In this document: in pieces, positions 9,959 to 19,124 of the stretch
How the letters are laid out: every line of letters starts with the position of its first letter
Numbering within the stretch: the stretch's first letter is position 1
The notes under the pieces: generated by a model
Told to the model about the DNA's origin: nothing
The model's database searches: none
Seen by the model: the letters and a program-made list of their open reading frames with translations, nothing else
Source: RYN-230 sp963718305
Lineage (GTDB): Bacteria > Actinomycetota > Actinomycetes > Streptosporangiales > Streptosporangiaceae
Length of the DNA stretch: 64,000 bases
Direction: 5' to 3'
NCBI GenBank assembly: GCA_963718305.1
Contig: CAVQZG010000018.1
Span: 62,001 to 126,000, forward strand
Program-made: the position numbers and the translations under genes

Positions 9959-10998
9959 ACGACCCTGCGGCAGTCGCAGCAACACAGTCCCCCGCAACCG
10001 AGGCTGGCGCGCCGCTGCTCAAGATCAGCGATCTCAGCGTAATGCTGGAAATGAAAGGCGCGAAGCGCCCGGTCCTGCGTGACGTTTCGCTGATGGTCCG
10101 CCGGGGTGAGGCGTTGGGCCTGGTCGGAGAGTCCGGGTCGGGCAAGACCATGACCGCCCGGGCGATCGGCCGCCTGTTGCCGCGCGGGGCCGAAGTCCAT
10201 GGCTCAATCCGGTTCGGGGGCACCGACATCGGCCGGCTCGCTGGCGCGCAACTGCGCCAGTACCGCAGCCAGGTGGCGATGATCTTCCAGGATCCAAGGG
10301 CGCATATCAATCCGGTGCGGCGCATCGATGACTTCATGACCGAAGCGCTGCGGGCCAACCTCGGGGTGCCAGCGGCACAGGCGCAGCGCCGCGCCGCAGA
10401 CGCGCTCACCCAGGTTGGCATCGAAGACGCAGCCCGGAGGCTGCGGCAATACCCGCACCAGATGTCCGGCGGCATGCTGCAGCGGGTCATGATCGCCGCG
10501 GCGCTGCTCACCGGGCCCCGCCTGCTGATCGCCGACGAGCCGACCACCGCCCTGGACGTCACCGCACAGGCGGAGGTCATGACGATCCTCGACGATCTCC
10601 GCCGCGAGTTCGGGCTGGGAATGCTGTTCATCACCCATGACCTGGACCTGGCGGCCGCCATCTGCGACCGTACGGCCGTGATGTACGCCGGGCAGATCGT
10701 GGAAGTCCGCACCTCCACCCTGCTGCACAGCGATCCGCTGCACCCCTACACCGCCGCGCTCGCCGCCGCCCGGCCGGACATCACGCGGGCGGCACACCGG
10801 CTGCGCGCCATTCCCGGGCAGCCGCTGTCCGCGTTTGAGGCACCGCCGGGGGCGTGCGCCTTCGCGCCGCGATGTGCCCACGCCAGGAATGTGTGCGGCA
10901 CCGCCATGCCCGGTCTCACCGAACTCAACGACGGGCTCAGCCGGTGCGCCCGCGCCCGCGAGCTGCGCGGCCAGCTTCTCCGGGCATCCGATGCCTGA
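9955..10998 (+). CDS. ABC transporter ATPase, DppD-like
   Basis: A 347-residue ATPase. Walker A is GESGSGKT (about residues 58-65), the Q-loop region is MIFQDPRAHINP, the signature is MSGGMLQRVMIA, Walker B is LLIADEPTTALD, and the switch histidine is in FITHDLDLA. The C-terminal OppD/DppD extension is present, with the cysteine-containing PPGACAFAPRCAHARNVC. The ATG at 9955 is chosen because it overlaps the previous stop by four bases and gives the usual family N-terminus. It energises import together with the next gene product. Confidence 0.93.
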   Translation: MNDPAAVAATQSPATEAGAPLLKISDLSVMLEMKGAKRPVLRDVSLMVRRGEALGLVGESGSGKTMTARAIGRLLPRGAEVHGSIRFGGTDIGRLAGAQLRQYRSQVAMIFQDPRAHINPVRRIDDFMTEALRANLGVPAAQAQRRAADALTQVGIEDAARRLRQYPHQMSGGMLQRVMIAAALLTGPRLLIADEPTTALDVTAQAEVMTILDDLRREFGLGMLFITHDLDLAAAICDRTAVMYAGQIVEVRTSTLLHSDPLHPYTAALAAARPDITRAAHRLRAIPGQPLSAFEAPPGACAFAPRCAHARNVCGTAMPGLTELNDGLSRCARARELRGQLLRASDA

Positions 10999-11899
10999 CA
11001 GCAGCGGCGCGCCGGTCCTGGAGGTAGCCGGGCTGCGCAAGGAATATGGCGAGTTTGTCGCCGTCGACGATGCCTCCTTCGAGCTTCAGCCTGGCCGCTC
11101 GCTTGCCATCGCCGGGCAATCCGGTGCAGGTAAGACCACGATCGCGCGGATGATCGTCGGCTTGGAACGGCCGACCCGCGGCGTCATCACCGCCTGCGGA
11201 CGTGATCGTTCCCGTCCGCCGAGGTCGGCCCGCGACAGGCGCCGATGCGGGCGGGAGGTCCAGATCGTGTTCCAGGACCCCTACACCAGCCTCGATCCGC
11301 GCCAGAGCGCCCAAGCTGCCATCAACGAGGTGCTCCGGCTGCACCATCGGTGGCCTGCGGAACGCCGCCGAGCCCGCGTTGCCGAACTCACCGGCCTGGT
11401 CGGCCTGGACGCACGTCAGTCGCGCGCGCTGCCCCGGTCACTGTCCGGCGGCCAGCGGCAACGGGTCGCGATCGCCCGGGCCCTCGCGGCGGAGCCCGCC
11501 GTGCTCATCCTTGACGAATCCACCGCCGCCCTCGACGTATCGATCCAGGCCCAGGTGCTGAACCTGCTCGCCGACATCCGCGACCAGACCCGCGTCTCCT
11601 ACATCGTGATCAGCCACGACCTGGCCGTCGTACGCCAGCTCACTGACGAAACGGTGGTTCTCCACCGCGGGATGGTGGTGGAACGCGGCCCCACCCAGCG
11701 GGTCCTCGACGACCCCCAGCACCCGTGCACTCAACGGCTCCGTGCCAGCGTTCCCCGGCCCGGCTGGAGACCGGGACGCCTGGGGACCGGGACCCCTGGG
11801 GACCGGGGCGCCTGGGGACCGCCAGGGTCCCCGGCTGAGCCCATTAAACGGAGCGGCTTCCTGCGGGCAGGGATAGATCGAGAGTTCCGGGGACATTAA
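10991..11899 (+). CDS. ABC transporter ATPase, DppF-like
   Basis: A 302-residue ATPase that starts eight bases before the stop of the previous gene. Walker A is GQSGAGKT (about residues 42-49), Q-loop VFQDPYTSLDPRQ, signature LSGGQRQRVAIARAL and Walker B AVLILDESTAALD, where serine replaces the proline usual in this family (DEPT/DEPV). The last 60 residues do not match the normal family tail. They are encoded partly by a 16-base tandem repeat (GRLGTGTPGDRGAWGPP), so the original C-terminus may have been replaced. Confidence 0.9.
   Translation: MPDSSGAPVLEVAGLRKEYGEFVAVDDASFELQPGRSLAIAGQSGAGKTTIARMIVGLERPTRGVITACGRDRSRPPRSARDRRRCGREVQIVFQDPYTSLDPRQSAQAAINEVLRLHHRWPAERRRARVAELTGLVGLDARQSRALPRSLSGGQRQRVAIARALAAEPAVLILDESTAALDVSIQAQVLNLLADIRDQTRVSYIVISHDLAVVRQLTDETVVLHRGMVVERGPTQRVLDDPQHPCTQRLRASVPRPGWRPGRLGTGTPGDRGAWGPPGSPAEPIKRSGFLRAGIDREFRGH
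11766..11821 (+). repeat. 16-base tandem repeat inside the ATPase tail
   Basis: Three near-identical 16-base units run from 11766 to 11813 with a partial fourth: ggagaccgggacgcct, ggggaccgggacccct, ggggaccggggcgcct. Because 16 is not a multiple of three, each unit is read in a different frame, and a change in copy number would shift the end of the ATPase. Confidence 0.8.
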
Positions 11900-11927
11900 T
11901 CGGATACCAGGCAGAACAGCCTCACGC

Positions 11928-12195
11928 TCACCTCGTGGTCCCCCTCCGCGGGCGGTTGTGTTCTATCCAGGCTGCTGCGTCTGCATAGGCGCGTTTCAGG
12001 GTGGCGCCGACCCGCTCATCGCCGGTGTAGATGTCCTGCGGGGGGATCAGGTCGGTGACGTCGGTGACACGGAGCTGTTCCTGGATCCGTTCGCTGGCCG
12101 AGATGATGACGAGCTTGCTGCTGGACGCGGTGAGGACCTGGGTGTAGCGCTGCAGGACATTCATGAAGGCTCCCGTACGGCTGGAGCACAACCAC
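11928..12195 (-). pseudogene. SulP anion transporter remnant, STAS domain only
   Basis: The minus-strand frame ends in a stretch that reads like the C-terminal STAS domain of SulP family anion transporters: RTGAFMNVLQRYTQVLTAS, KLVIISASERIQEQLRVTD, IPPQDIYTGDERVGATLKRA. In the family this domain follows 10-14 membrane helices. Here the upstream part of the frame (to 12368) has no hydrophobic helices and looks unrelated, so the transporter body is missing. An internal ATG at 12164 could give a stand-alone STAS piece, but loss of the gene by deletion is the simpler reading. Confidence 0.6.
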
Positions 12196-12535
12196 CTCAT
12201 CGGCTGAGAGCTGGGCCGGCGGCCAGCAGGCCAGCGGCGAGGCAAGAAATGCCCCATGTGGAAAAGATCAGGGCTTGGCCCGTACAACGGACCGCGCGGG
12301 CCGGACGCGGCGGGGACCCTCACGAAGCCGCAAAGGGCTGGCGTATCCGGCTCTTGACAATGCTGCACGTCCTGGTCGCACTAGCCGCGCTGACGTGTGC
12401 CTTCTGCTTTATGAAACCTGGACGCAGCTTTTCCCGGACCTCGGCGCGCTGACGCCTGTCCGGCTAACCGCCGTGTGCACGGAACCGACAGAAATTTCCA
12501 CTCTCTGCCTCATACCGATGCCGGTGTGCTGCACC
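12196..12535. other. Gap with no recognised gene
   Basis: About 340 bases between two remnants. Frames here are short and read like shadows; no promoter, hairpin or RNA was recognised. Confidence 0.4.
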
Positions 12536-12786
12536 CCGCAAGGCGAGGGAGCGGATGCTGCAGCGCACCCGGGGTCGGCATCAGCACTGACTCACCGTCG
12601 GTTCCATCGGGGATCTGTGGCCGGTCGGCGTCGATGATGACCTCGCGGGCGGCGAGCCTGATGGGCCAGGTGAGCGGTGTGCCCCGCGCAGCAGGCCTGC
12701 GGCATCCACCTGGACAGCGATGACGCCGAGCAGGCCCCGGTCGAGCCACGCACGCCGGCCCAGATCGGCGATGTCGCCACTTTCAT
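12536..12786 (-). pseudogene. Diacylglycerol kinase-family C-terminal remnant
   Basis: Read across three minus-strand frames, this stretch resembles the C-terminus of YegS/BmrU-type lipid kinases: GDIADLGRRAWLDRGLLGV then IAVQVDAAGLLRG (to about 12690), a frame change, PLTWPIRLAAREVIIDADRP and DGESVLMPTP, another frame change near 12570, then RCSIRSLALRG. The final DGE-TPV-RP-ALR pattern is typical of the family. The catalytic N-terminal half is absent. At least two frameshifts make it non-functional unless the sequence is wrong. Confidence 0.55.
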
Positions 12787-12858
12787 ACGGCTGGCTATGT
12801 TGTCTTTCCTCGGGTGCGTCTTTCCCGCAGCCTTACTGACGCGCGGGATGTCCGGCGG

Positions 12859-14253
12859 TTAGGGCTGACCGTCGCCCGGCTTGGCGGCGGGGAGGGTTTG
12901 CGGGCGTGGTGCGGCGGGCTGGGACTCAGCGACTGGCGCGGCAGCCTCGGCGGGGCCGCGGGCCGGGGACAGGGTCTGGATGGTGAGGTAGGCGACCACG
13001 ACGGCGACGATGATGAGCGGGGCAGTGGCGATTCCGGCTTTGGAGGTCAGCAGGAGGACGATGACGGTTGCCGACAAGGGCAGCCTGAGGATCGACACGG
13101 TTGCCGCGGCCATCAGCACAGCCACGGCCGGAGTCTCGGAGAACCCTGGCAGATGCGCGGCGAGCAGGCCGCCGGCCGCGCCGATGAACAGGCCCGGGAA
13201 GGTCGGGCCGCCTCGGAAGCTGCCCAGCGAGATACTCCAGGCCACGCCCTTGAACAGGAGCAGGAACGCCAGGGTGGACAGGGCCAGGGTGGGGCCTTGT
13301 TTAATCATGGAGCTGAAGGCGTCCTCGCCGGAGAACAGCACGGTGTCCGCCGACTGGTGCGTGATCTCGGAAAACGCGATCGCCAGACCGCCAACGGCCA
13401 GGGCCGCCGCCGGCAACAGCAGCCACGGCCGTTGGGCGACGATATGAGCCGACCTTCGTGCCCCCTCGATGATCACGACGGTGACCACGGCCGCGGTGAA
13501 AGCGAGCACGATGGCCCAGCCGAACTCGGCGATGGTGAGGGTGGTGAACGCGGGCAGCGAGAAGGGGCTCAGCGCGTAAGCGCTGGAGCTGAGCCCGGTC
13601 CAGTGGCCCATGCCGATGAAGATGACCGAGCCGATCCCCGCCGACATCAGGCCCGGCAGCAGCACCAATGGCAGCATCGGGCCCCCCAGCCCGGCGGCCT
13701 CGATGAGGATGATCGCGCCGATGACCGGCGAGCCGAAGATCGTGGCGATGGCGGCGAACGCCGCGCTCGCGGCGAGGACGGCCTTGGCCTGGTCGGGGAT
13801 GTCTTTCCTGGCCAGCCGGACAGCCAGGATCGCCAGGCCGCCGCCGAGGGCGATGAGCGGGGCCTCGGGTCCCAGTACGAGACCCAGGCCCAGGGTGGCC
13901 AGCGCGGCGAGCAGGATGCCGGGCAGTTCGGCTGGTTTGGCGGTGCCGCTCTTGATTCCTTCGTAGGGGATGTGGCCGCCGTGACCGGGCAGCCGCACGA
14001 TCGCGATGGCGGCCAGCACTCCGGCGACAGCGAGTACGGGCAGCGGCCACCACCACGGGACGGGGTGCAATCCCAGCCCGCTGGGCAGGCTCTTGTACAC
14101 CTCTTGCTGGATCCAGTGGACCAGTTCCAGGAAGCACCACGAGGCGAACGAGACCAGCACCCCGATCAGCGCGGCGAAGACGAGCAGGACGCGGTAGCTC
14201 TTGCCCCGGATCGTCGCGTCCGGATCGGGGGCAGTGGCAGTCGCCGCGCTCAC
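12859..14253 (-). CDS. ClC-family chloride channel or antiporter
   Basis: A 464-residue membrane protein with about ten hydrophobic segments. The ClC signatures are visible: a GGHIPYEG stretch near the first selectivity loop, GPEAPLIALGGGLAIL (the GxExP motif, with alanine where glycine is usual), and GSPVIGAIILIEAAGLGGP. Later FRGGPTFPGLFIGAAGGLL matches the third ion-pathway region (GxFxP). No C-terminal CBS domains are present; the tail is alanine- and proline-rich. Start is GTG at 14253. A broken copy lies at 346-665 on the other strand. Transport of chloride with or without proton coupling cannot be decided. Confidence 0.88.
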   Translation of the reverse strand: MSAATATAPDPDATIRGKSYRVLLVFAALIGVLVSFASWCFLELVHWIQQEVYKSLPSGLGLHPVPWWWPLPVLAVAGVLAAIAIVRLPGHGGHIPYEGIKSGTAKPAELPGILLAALATLGLGLVLGPEAPLIALGGGLAILAVRLARKDIPDQAKAVLAASAAFAAIATIFGSPVIGAIILIEAAGLGGPMLPLVLLPGLMSAGIGSVIFIGMGHWTGLSSSAYALSPFSLPAFTTLTIAEFGWAIVLAFTAAVVTVVIIEGARRSAHIVAQRPWLLLPAAALAVGGLAIAFSEITHQSADTVLFSGEDAFSSMIKQGPTLALSTLAFLLLFKGVAWSISLGSFRGGPTFPGLFIGAAGGLLAAHLPGFSETPAVAVLMAAATVSILRLPLSATVIVLLLTSKAGIATAPLIIVAVVVAYLTIQTLSPARGPAEAAAPVAESQPAAPRPQTLPAAKPGDGQP

Positions 14254-14379
14254 CGGGGTACCCGCTGCCTCGCCCGGGGGCGTCCCGTCGGCGTCCGGTC
14301 TCCGCGCCAGGCCAGTGGGCTCGAGTCACCCGTGCCGCAGCCACCTCCCGGAACGGGAACCAAGGCGCCGGGTGCCGGA

Positions 14380-15850
14380 TCAGAGCTCGGTGGTGGCTTC
14401 AACTTTGCCGTCCTTCACGGCGGTCTGGAGTGCGGCGTAGTCGCGTTCGTTCTGGTCGGCGTAGGTTTCGGCGAAGTCGGCGATCGCCTGGCCGAACTTG
14501 TCAGAGCCGCCGAGGTAGGCGGCGAGGGCGACGCGGTCACCGGAGCGGGCGTGCGCGCGGGCCAGGGTCCACCCGCACAGGCCGGCGTAGACGGCCATGC
14601 CGGAGGGGATCATCAGCTCGATGGGGACGGAGAATTTCCAGTCCTTGAGCTGGCGGACGTAAAAATCGCGGTCGGCCTTGTCCGGGCCGGCGGCGCGGGT
14701 CCAGCCGAGGAAGATGTCGCTTTCGGCCTGCATCAGGTGCTGCCCGGCGACGACCCGCTCACCCTGGTTGGTGTACTGGCTGCGCCCGCAATACGCCGGC
14801 GAGGACGGACGGCTGGGCCTCTTTGGCCTGCAGGAACAACGGCTCGGTCCCGTCGGCGGCGTCCATCAGCACGATCCAGGCGCGGGTGCCGACGCTGCCG
14901 ACCCCGACGACCTTGCGGGCCACCTGGACCAGGCTGAACTGCTCCAGCAGGTGCCGCCGGTCCGACTGCAGGGTCCGCCGGTACTTGCCCACCACCGTGC
15001 CGATCTCCGCGTAAATCGCGCTGGCCTGCACATCGGCGAAAACGTCCTCGATCGGCATGATCATCGGGGGGTCGCTGATGATCCGCCGCTGCCCGCCATC
15101 CACGGTGGTGAGCTTCCGCAGTGCCTTCGTGCTGTCGGCCGTGTGCGCCTTGGCCAGCAGCGCCTGGGTCTTCTTGAACCTTTTCCCTTTCATCTGGGCC
15201 CGGAAGTCGCCGAGGGCCGCCTCGATGTCCAGGTGGGCGTACCAGACCTCCATTAGCGGCTGGTCCGCGAAGGCGCGCATCGCGCCGCGGTATCCCTCGG
15301 CCGCCGCCAGGATGATCTTGCGGCGGGCCCTGGCGGGGTACCCGTTGTCGCGCCCGGCCACGGCCAGGCTCGCGGCCAGCCGCTTGACATCCCACTCGAA
15401 CGGGCCGGGCAGGGTCTCGTCGAAATCGTTGACGTCGAAAACCAGCCGCCGCTCCGGTGAGGCGAACGCCCCGAAATTCGACAGGTGCGCATCCCCGCAC
15501 AACTGCACCCGCAGCCCCGAAGACGGCGTGCTGGCCAGGTCGGCGGCCATCGGCAGCGCCGCCCCCCGGTAGAACGTGAACGCCGACACCAGCATCCGCC
15601 CGTGCCGCACCGGCACCAGCTCCGGCACCCGCGAGGCCGCCTGCCCCAGCAGCAGCCCCACCGGATCCCGCGACCCCGCCGGGGTGAACTCCGCATGCGA
15701 CTCCAGCGGCACCACCCCCCGGGCATCCCTACCCCGCGCCACCCGGTCCGCGCGGCTCAGCTGCTGCCCCGTTCCCGCCTGCGGCTGGGCTGGGCGGGAT
15801 GCCCGCGCGCCAGACCTCGTTGCCCCGGTTCTGCCAGCTGTCACAGTCAT
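14380..15850 (-). pseudogene. DUF2252 protein, frameshifted
   Basis: Two minus-strand frames together make one DUF2252 protein. The first (from the ATG at 15850, preceded by GGAGGGG) carries the family core LCGDAHLSNFGAFASPERR, FDVNDFDETLPGPFEWDVKR and TLQSDRRHLLEQF. It runs out of frame near 14795: after QAKEAQPSVLA the expected YCGRSQYTNQGERVVAGQHL is found in the next frame. That frame then continues through MQAESDIFLGWTR to the stop at 14380. One extra base (or two missing) is enough to explain this. It is either a recent pseudogene or a sequencing error. The family resembles kinase-fold proteins; its role is not established. Confidence 0.8.
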
Positions 15851-15950
15851 GACCCCTCCGTCCGCGCCACGACGGGAGGCCCGGGCACTATGATCTGGCC
15901 TCATGCGAGCGGACGTTTCCTCCCGGCGAACGCCGGCAGTGTCCGCCACC

Positions 15951-16549
15951 TGCCCCTAGCATGCGTGGCGCTCCCGCCACAATCGGTCACGTGGAATGCC
16001 CCGAGCATCACCCAAGCAGAATGAATGTGTTGATGCCCGCGGAGGGGAGGGGCGTCGCTTCCCAGGCCCCCCGGCCGTTACCGGTGCAGGCCGGAAACGC
16101 CATGTCCGTCCAGAGCCAGCAGGAGCTCCAGGACAAGGTGACCGTGTCTGGACCTGAGAGGGTCGAAGGCCAGGTGCCCGGGTGAGGGACCAAGATCACC
16201 GGCGGCCGCAGGCTGATGGGTATGTGGCGGATGACTGACCGCGATTGGGCTGGCAGGGCGCGTCGGCGACGCCCGGGGGAGTCGATCCCTAGCAGGCAGC
16301 CGGCGTGAGGCTGCCGGGCGAGAGCGGCGTCGTTTGGTCCATCTCGCGCTCGCAGGCAGCGACGTAGCTCCTGGGGCTGCGCTCCCACGAGCTCGCGGGC
16401 GGCGTTACGTATAGGTCGCGGCCGTGTGGCCCTGGACTGAGCGAACGGGCGCCCCGGGCAGGCATGGGATTCATCCGTTTGGGATGAAGCGCGCCGTCGG
16501 CGCGTACGGAAGGATCACGGCAGGCGGCCAGGCTGGACGGAGATCGGTT
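15951..16549. other. Gap with no recognised gene
   Basis: About 600 bases between the DUF2252 gene and a reductase remnant. Short frames exist on both strands, but none reads like a known protein. It contains the hairpin at 16295-16315. Confidence 0.4.
16295..16315. terminator. Possible hairpin
   Basis: GGCAGCC and GGCTGCC form a perfect seven-base stem around a seven-base loop. No T-run follows on either side, so the terminator role is a guess. Confidence 0.3.
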
Positions 16550-16831
16550 ATGCCTTCCCATGGGGACGTGCGTGACTTTGATGTGGTGGTGATCGGTGCG
16601 CACCCGGGCGGGGAGGCGGCTGCGGAGCTCGGCGGCGTCCTGGGTTACTCGGTAGCGCTGTTCGAGCGGGACATAGTCGCCACTCGGGGGCGGACCGGCA
16701 AGCGCAGCGTGCGCCTGATCCATGGCGAGGCGCGGCTGGTCGCCGGGCACCCGGTGGCCGCCCGGACCGGCGACGGCACGCAGAGGCGGCTGTGCCCCAT
16801 GCGCCTGCCGTCCCGGGCCCGCCGGATCTAA
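16550..16831 (+). pseudogene. Flavin disulfide-reductase-like remnant
   Basis: From the ATG at 16550 the frame gives DFDVVVIGAHPGGEAAAEL, an FAD-binding Rossmann opening as in pyridine nucleotide-disulfide oxidoreductases (the third glycine position is His-Pro here). It is followed by GYSVALFERD. It then jumps to VRLIHGEARLVAGHPV, which in intact proteins lies some 80 residues further on. The redox CxxxxC segment that should lie between is missing, and the frame ends after 93 residues. Internal deletion plus truncation explains this best. Confidence 0.6.
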
Positions 16832-16857
16832 TCAGGCCACACCCACGGGCAGCTGGG

Positions 16858-17505
16858 ATGGAACTCGAATCGCTTAATGCCACCTTCGTCATCGACACGT
16901 TCCTGCTGCTCCTGATTGGCGTCGGCCCGAAGATCGCGCTGGTCCCCTTTCTCGAAGCCACTAAGGACATGCCGGAGGCCGCCAAGGGCCGCGTCGTGCG
17001 CAAGATGCTGACCACCGCCGCCATCGTTGCCGTGCTGCTGCTAGCACTCGGTGGCCTGCTGACCCGGCTGCTCCACTTCTCCCCGGGCGCTCTCGGCGTC
17101 GCCAGCGGCATCATCCTTCTCATCATCGCGGTCACCATGGTGCTCGGGCAGCAGGACGGGAACGGCAGCGGTCACCGGACCGAAGAAAGCGACCCGATGA
17201 AAGTGGCTGTCTTCCCCCTGGCCGTGCCCTACCTGCTCAACCCAGCCGGGATCGTCGTCTTGGTCACCGCCTCCGCAGAAGCCGCCTCCCTCGCGGTGTT
17301 CGCCGTCGTCGTCGGGATCCTCATCCTGATCCTCGCCCTCGACGTCGCCGTGTTCCGCTGGGCCGCCCAGGTCAGCAACCACCTGGACGCCACCCGGATG
17401 CTGGTGACCGAGAAAGTATTCGGCTTCCTGCTTGCCGCGCTCGCCGTGCAACTAGCCCTGGACGGACTGTCCGATGTCGGTGTCATTCACCTCACCACCC
17501 ACTGA
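16858..17505 (+). CDS. MarC/UPF0056-like integral membrane protein
   Basis: A protein of about 215 residues with six hydrophobic segments arranged in two groups of three around a short polar loop (QQDGNGSGHRTEESDPMK), the layout of MarC/UPF0056 proteins. Typical features are the first helix with PKIALVPFLEATKDMPEAAK and the second half opening VAVFPLAVPYLLNPAGIVVL. The ATG at 16858 is chosen because the protein then begins MELESLNATFVIDTFLLLL; the ribosome-binding site is weak. The function of the family is not established. Confidence 0.75.
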   Translation: MELESLNATFVIDTFLLLLIGVGPKIALVPFLEATKDMPEAAKGRVVRKMLTTAAIVAVLLLALGGLLTRLLHFSPGALGVASGIILLIIAVTMVLGQQDGNGSGHRTEESDPMKVAVFPLAVPYLLNPAGIVVLVTASAEAASLAVFAVVVGILILILALDVAVFRWAAQVSNHLDATRMLVTEKVFGFLLAALAVQLALDGLSDVGVIHLTTH

Positions 17506-17941
17506 GATTCGCCGTCGCGGCGCAGTCGGCCGAGGCCGGAGGAGAACGCCGACCTGGTCGCCACCGCAGCGGCGGACGGCCCGGTGAAGAACGCGCCGAC
17601 GGCCACGATCAGGCGGCTACGAGCAGGGTGCGAAGTGCGGTCTTGCAGTCCATCGCCGCTCCAGGACGGGGGTATCCCCCCGAATGGGTGGGCTGCACCG
17701 GGCCGTCAGGCGCGGCCTGGCGCCACCCATCTGCGGGTAGTCATTGCCCGCTCGCTATTGGGCCGGATACGTGCGTACTGATACTGAGAGCCGGTCCCTT
17801 GGCGGGCCGGCCTGAGTTGCCATTGCTTCACTCATTCTGGGTGATGCCGGTGATCTGCCCCCAGGCGAATACTGAGCCTATTCGGGGTGTGGCGCCGGTT
17901 AGCCGGCTGCCATCGCAGCCCCTGGCGCAAAGGAGAGGAAA
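17506..17941. other. Gap with no recognised gene
   Basis: A 436-base gap. A short hairpin (cgggggtatccccccg, 17667-17682) lies in it. The last 120 bases should hold the promoter for the gene at 17942. No coding frame was convincing. Confidence 0.4.
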
Positions 17942-18349
17942 ATGTCACTGGCCGCGTCATCCTATCCGCTCCTGAACCTTTTCTGGACGATGTTCATCTT
18001 CTTTCTGTGGGTGATCTGGATCTGGATCTTGGTCTGGGTGTTCATCGACATCTTCCGCAGCCGTGATCTGTCTGGCTGGGCCAAGGCCTTGTGGTTCTTG
18101 TTCGTCCTGTTGATCCCGCTGGTCGGCGTGCTGGTCTATCTGATTGCGCGCGGCGGCTCGATCCACGAGCGGGCCGTGCAGGATGCTCAGCAGCAGGACG
18201 CGGAGTTCCGCGGCTATGTCCAGGAGGCCACAGCCAGCACACCGGCCAGCACGGCGGACCAGCTGGCGAGGCTGGCCGACCTACGCGACCGGGGAGTCAT
18301 TTCTGCCGAGGAGTTCGAGCGCGAGAAGGGCAAGGTCCTGGCGGCCTGA
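17942..18349 (+). CDS. Small membrane protein with PLDc_N and SHOCT domains
   Basis: A 135-residue protein. Two hydrophobic segments (FWTMFIFFLWVIWIWILVWV and ALWFLFVLLIPLVGVLVYLI) bracket DIFRSRDLSGWAK, the pattern of the cardiolipin synthase N-terminal (PLDc_N) domain. The soluble tail ends in a SHOCT motif: DQLARLADLRDRGVISAEEF then EREKGKVL. The ribosome-binding site AAAGGAGAGGAAA just before the ATG is strong. Such proteins are common and widely spread in actinomycetes, with no settled role. Confidence 0.85.
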   Translation: MSLAASSYPLLNLFWTMFIFFLWVIWIWILVWVFIDIFRSRDLSGWAKALWFLFVLLIPLVGVLVYLIARGGSIHERAVQDAQQQDAEFRGYVQEATASTPASTADQLARLADLRDRGVISAEEFEREKGKVLAA

Positions 18350-18373
18350 TCCGGTCGGTACCTGGTGACGGTG

Positions 18374-18395
18374 CCTGCGGTCGGCTGCCCGCAGG
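18374..18395 (+). terminator. Hairpin after the PLDc_N gene
   Basis: CCTGCGG and CCGCAGG form a perfect seven-base stem with an eight-base loop, 25 bases after the stop codon at 18349. There is no T-run, as is common for actinomycete terminators. Confidence 0.45.
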
Positions 18396-18497
18396 TCTCG
18401 AAAGCACGCACTGTATTTCCCACCGGCAGGAGGCGTAGGCAGGCCACCTTCCCGCTGCCTGCACTGGCGTCCGCGCCCCCGCGCCGGGCCACCGGGG

Positions 18498-19124
18498 ATG
18501 GGGTTCGTCCGGTCTCGGCCCGATTCGCCGTCGCTCGCGGCAGGCCTGCGCACCGGACCCCCTCGCGCTGATGCCATTCATCTTGTGCCCTCGGCTCCTG
18601 GAAGGGGGGTGGCGTTCATCCTTGTCTGGCTGGCCTGCCTAGTGGCGGTGATCGCAGCTGTGACCCTGCTGACCGGGGGCGAGCCGCCGAAGCCGCATAC
18701 TGTGCCCTCCACGGCCGCCCTGGCAGTCAAGGCGCTGCTGGGTTGGATGGCCTTCCGACAGCGGCGCCATGTGGGGCGGCTAAAGAAGCTGCCGGCCTGG
18801 ATGGCACACCTGGACCGGCTGTCGATGTGGATGGCCGCCGGGCTCGGCGTGGTCTTGCAGCCGTGGGGGCTGGTGGCCGCCGGCGCGGCCATGCTCGTGC
18901 AGTCGAAGCTGTACACCGCGGGTGACCGGCTGACGCTCGTACTGTTCTGTCTGCGCGTTACCTCCAGCCTGCTGGCCACGAAACTGTACACAGCCTTCGC
19001 GCCCGTGGAGGCAGGGGCCCGGCTGGGGCGGCTGCAGAAATGGATCAATCACCACACCGACCAGGCGATTGTCACAGCTAGTCCCTGCGGGGGCGGGCTC
19101 ATCCGATCGGAGGTGGCGGAGTGA
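18498..19124 (+). CDS. GAP/Sap-family membrane protein, truncated at both ends
   Basis: From about residue 29 this frame aligns with the intact GAP-family protein at 21815-22471: LVPSAPGRGVAFILVW matches its second helix, and GGEPPKPHTVPSTAALAVK and VLQPWGLVAAGAAMLVQSK follow. The first helix (family start, an LDPLPLTAF-like segment) is missing. The last helix is replaced by PCGGGLIRSEVAE. A GTG at 18609 is another possible start. The stop overlaps the GTG of the next gene (GTGA), which suggests it is still read as part of an operon. It may be a decaying paralogue. GAP proteins are associated with export of mycobacterial glycolipids. Confidence 0.6.
   Translation: MGFVRSRPDSPSLAAGLRTGPPRADAIHLVPSAPGRGVAFILVWLACLVAVIAAVTLLTGGEPPKPHTVPSTAALAVKALLGWMAFRQRRHVGRLKKLPAWMAHLDRLSMWMAAGLGVVLQPWGLVAAGAAMLVQSKLYTAGDRLTLVLFCLRVTSSLLATKLYTAFAPVEAGARLGRLQKWINHHTDQAIVTASPCGGGLIRSEVAE

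Noticed and set aside
12814..14937. A 707-codon plus-strand frame opposite the ClC and DUF2252 genes
   Set aside because: Glycine-, glutamine- and arginine-rich composition with no domain; it is the antisense of real genes.
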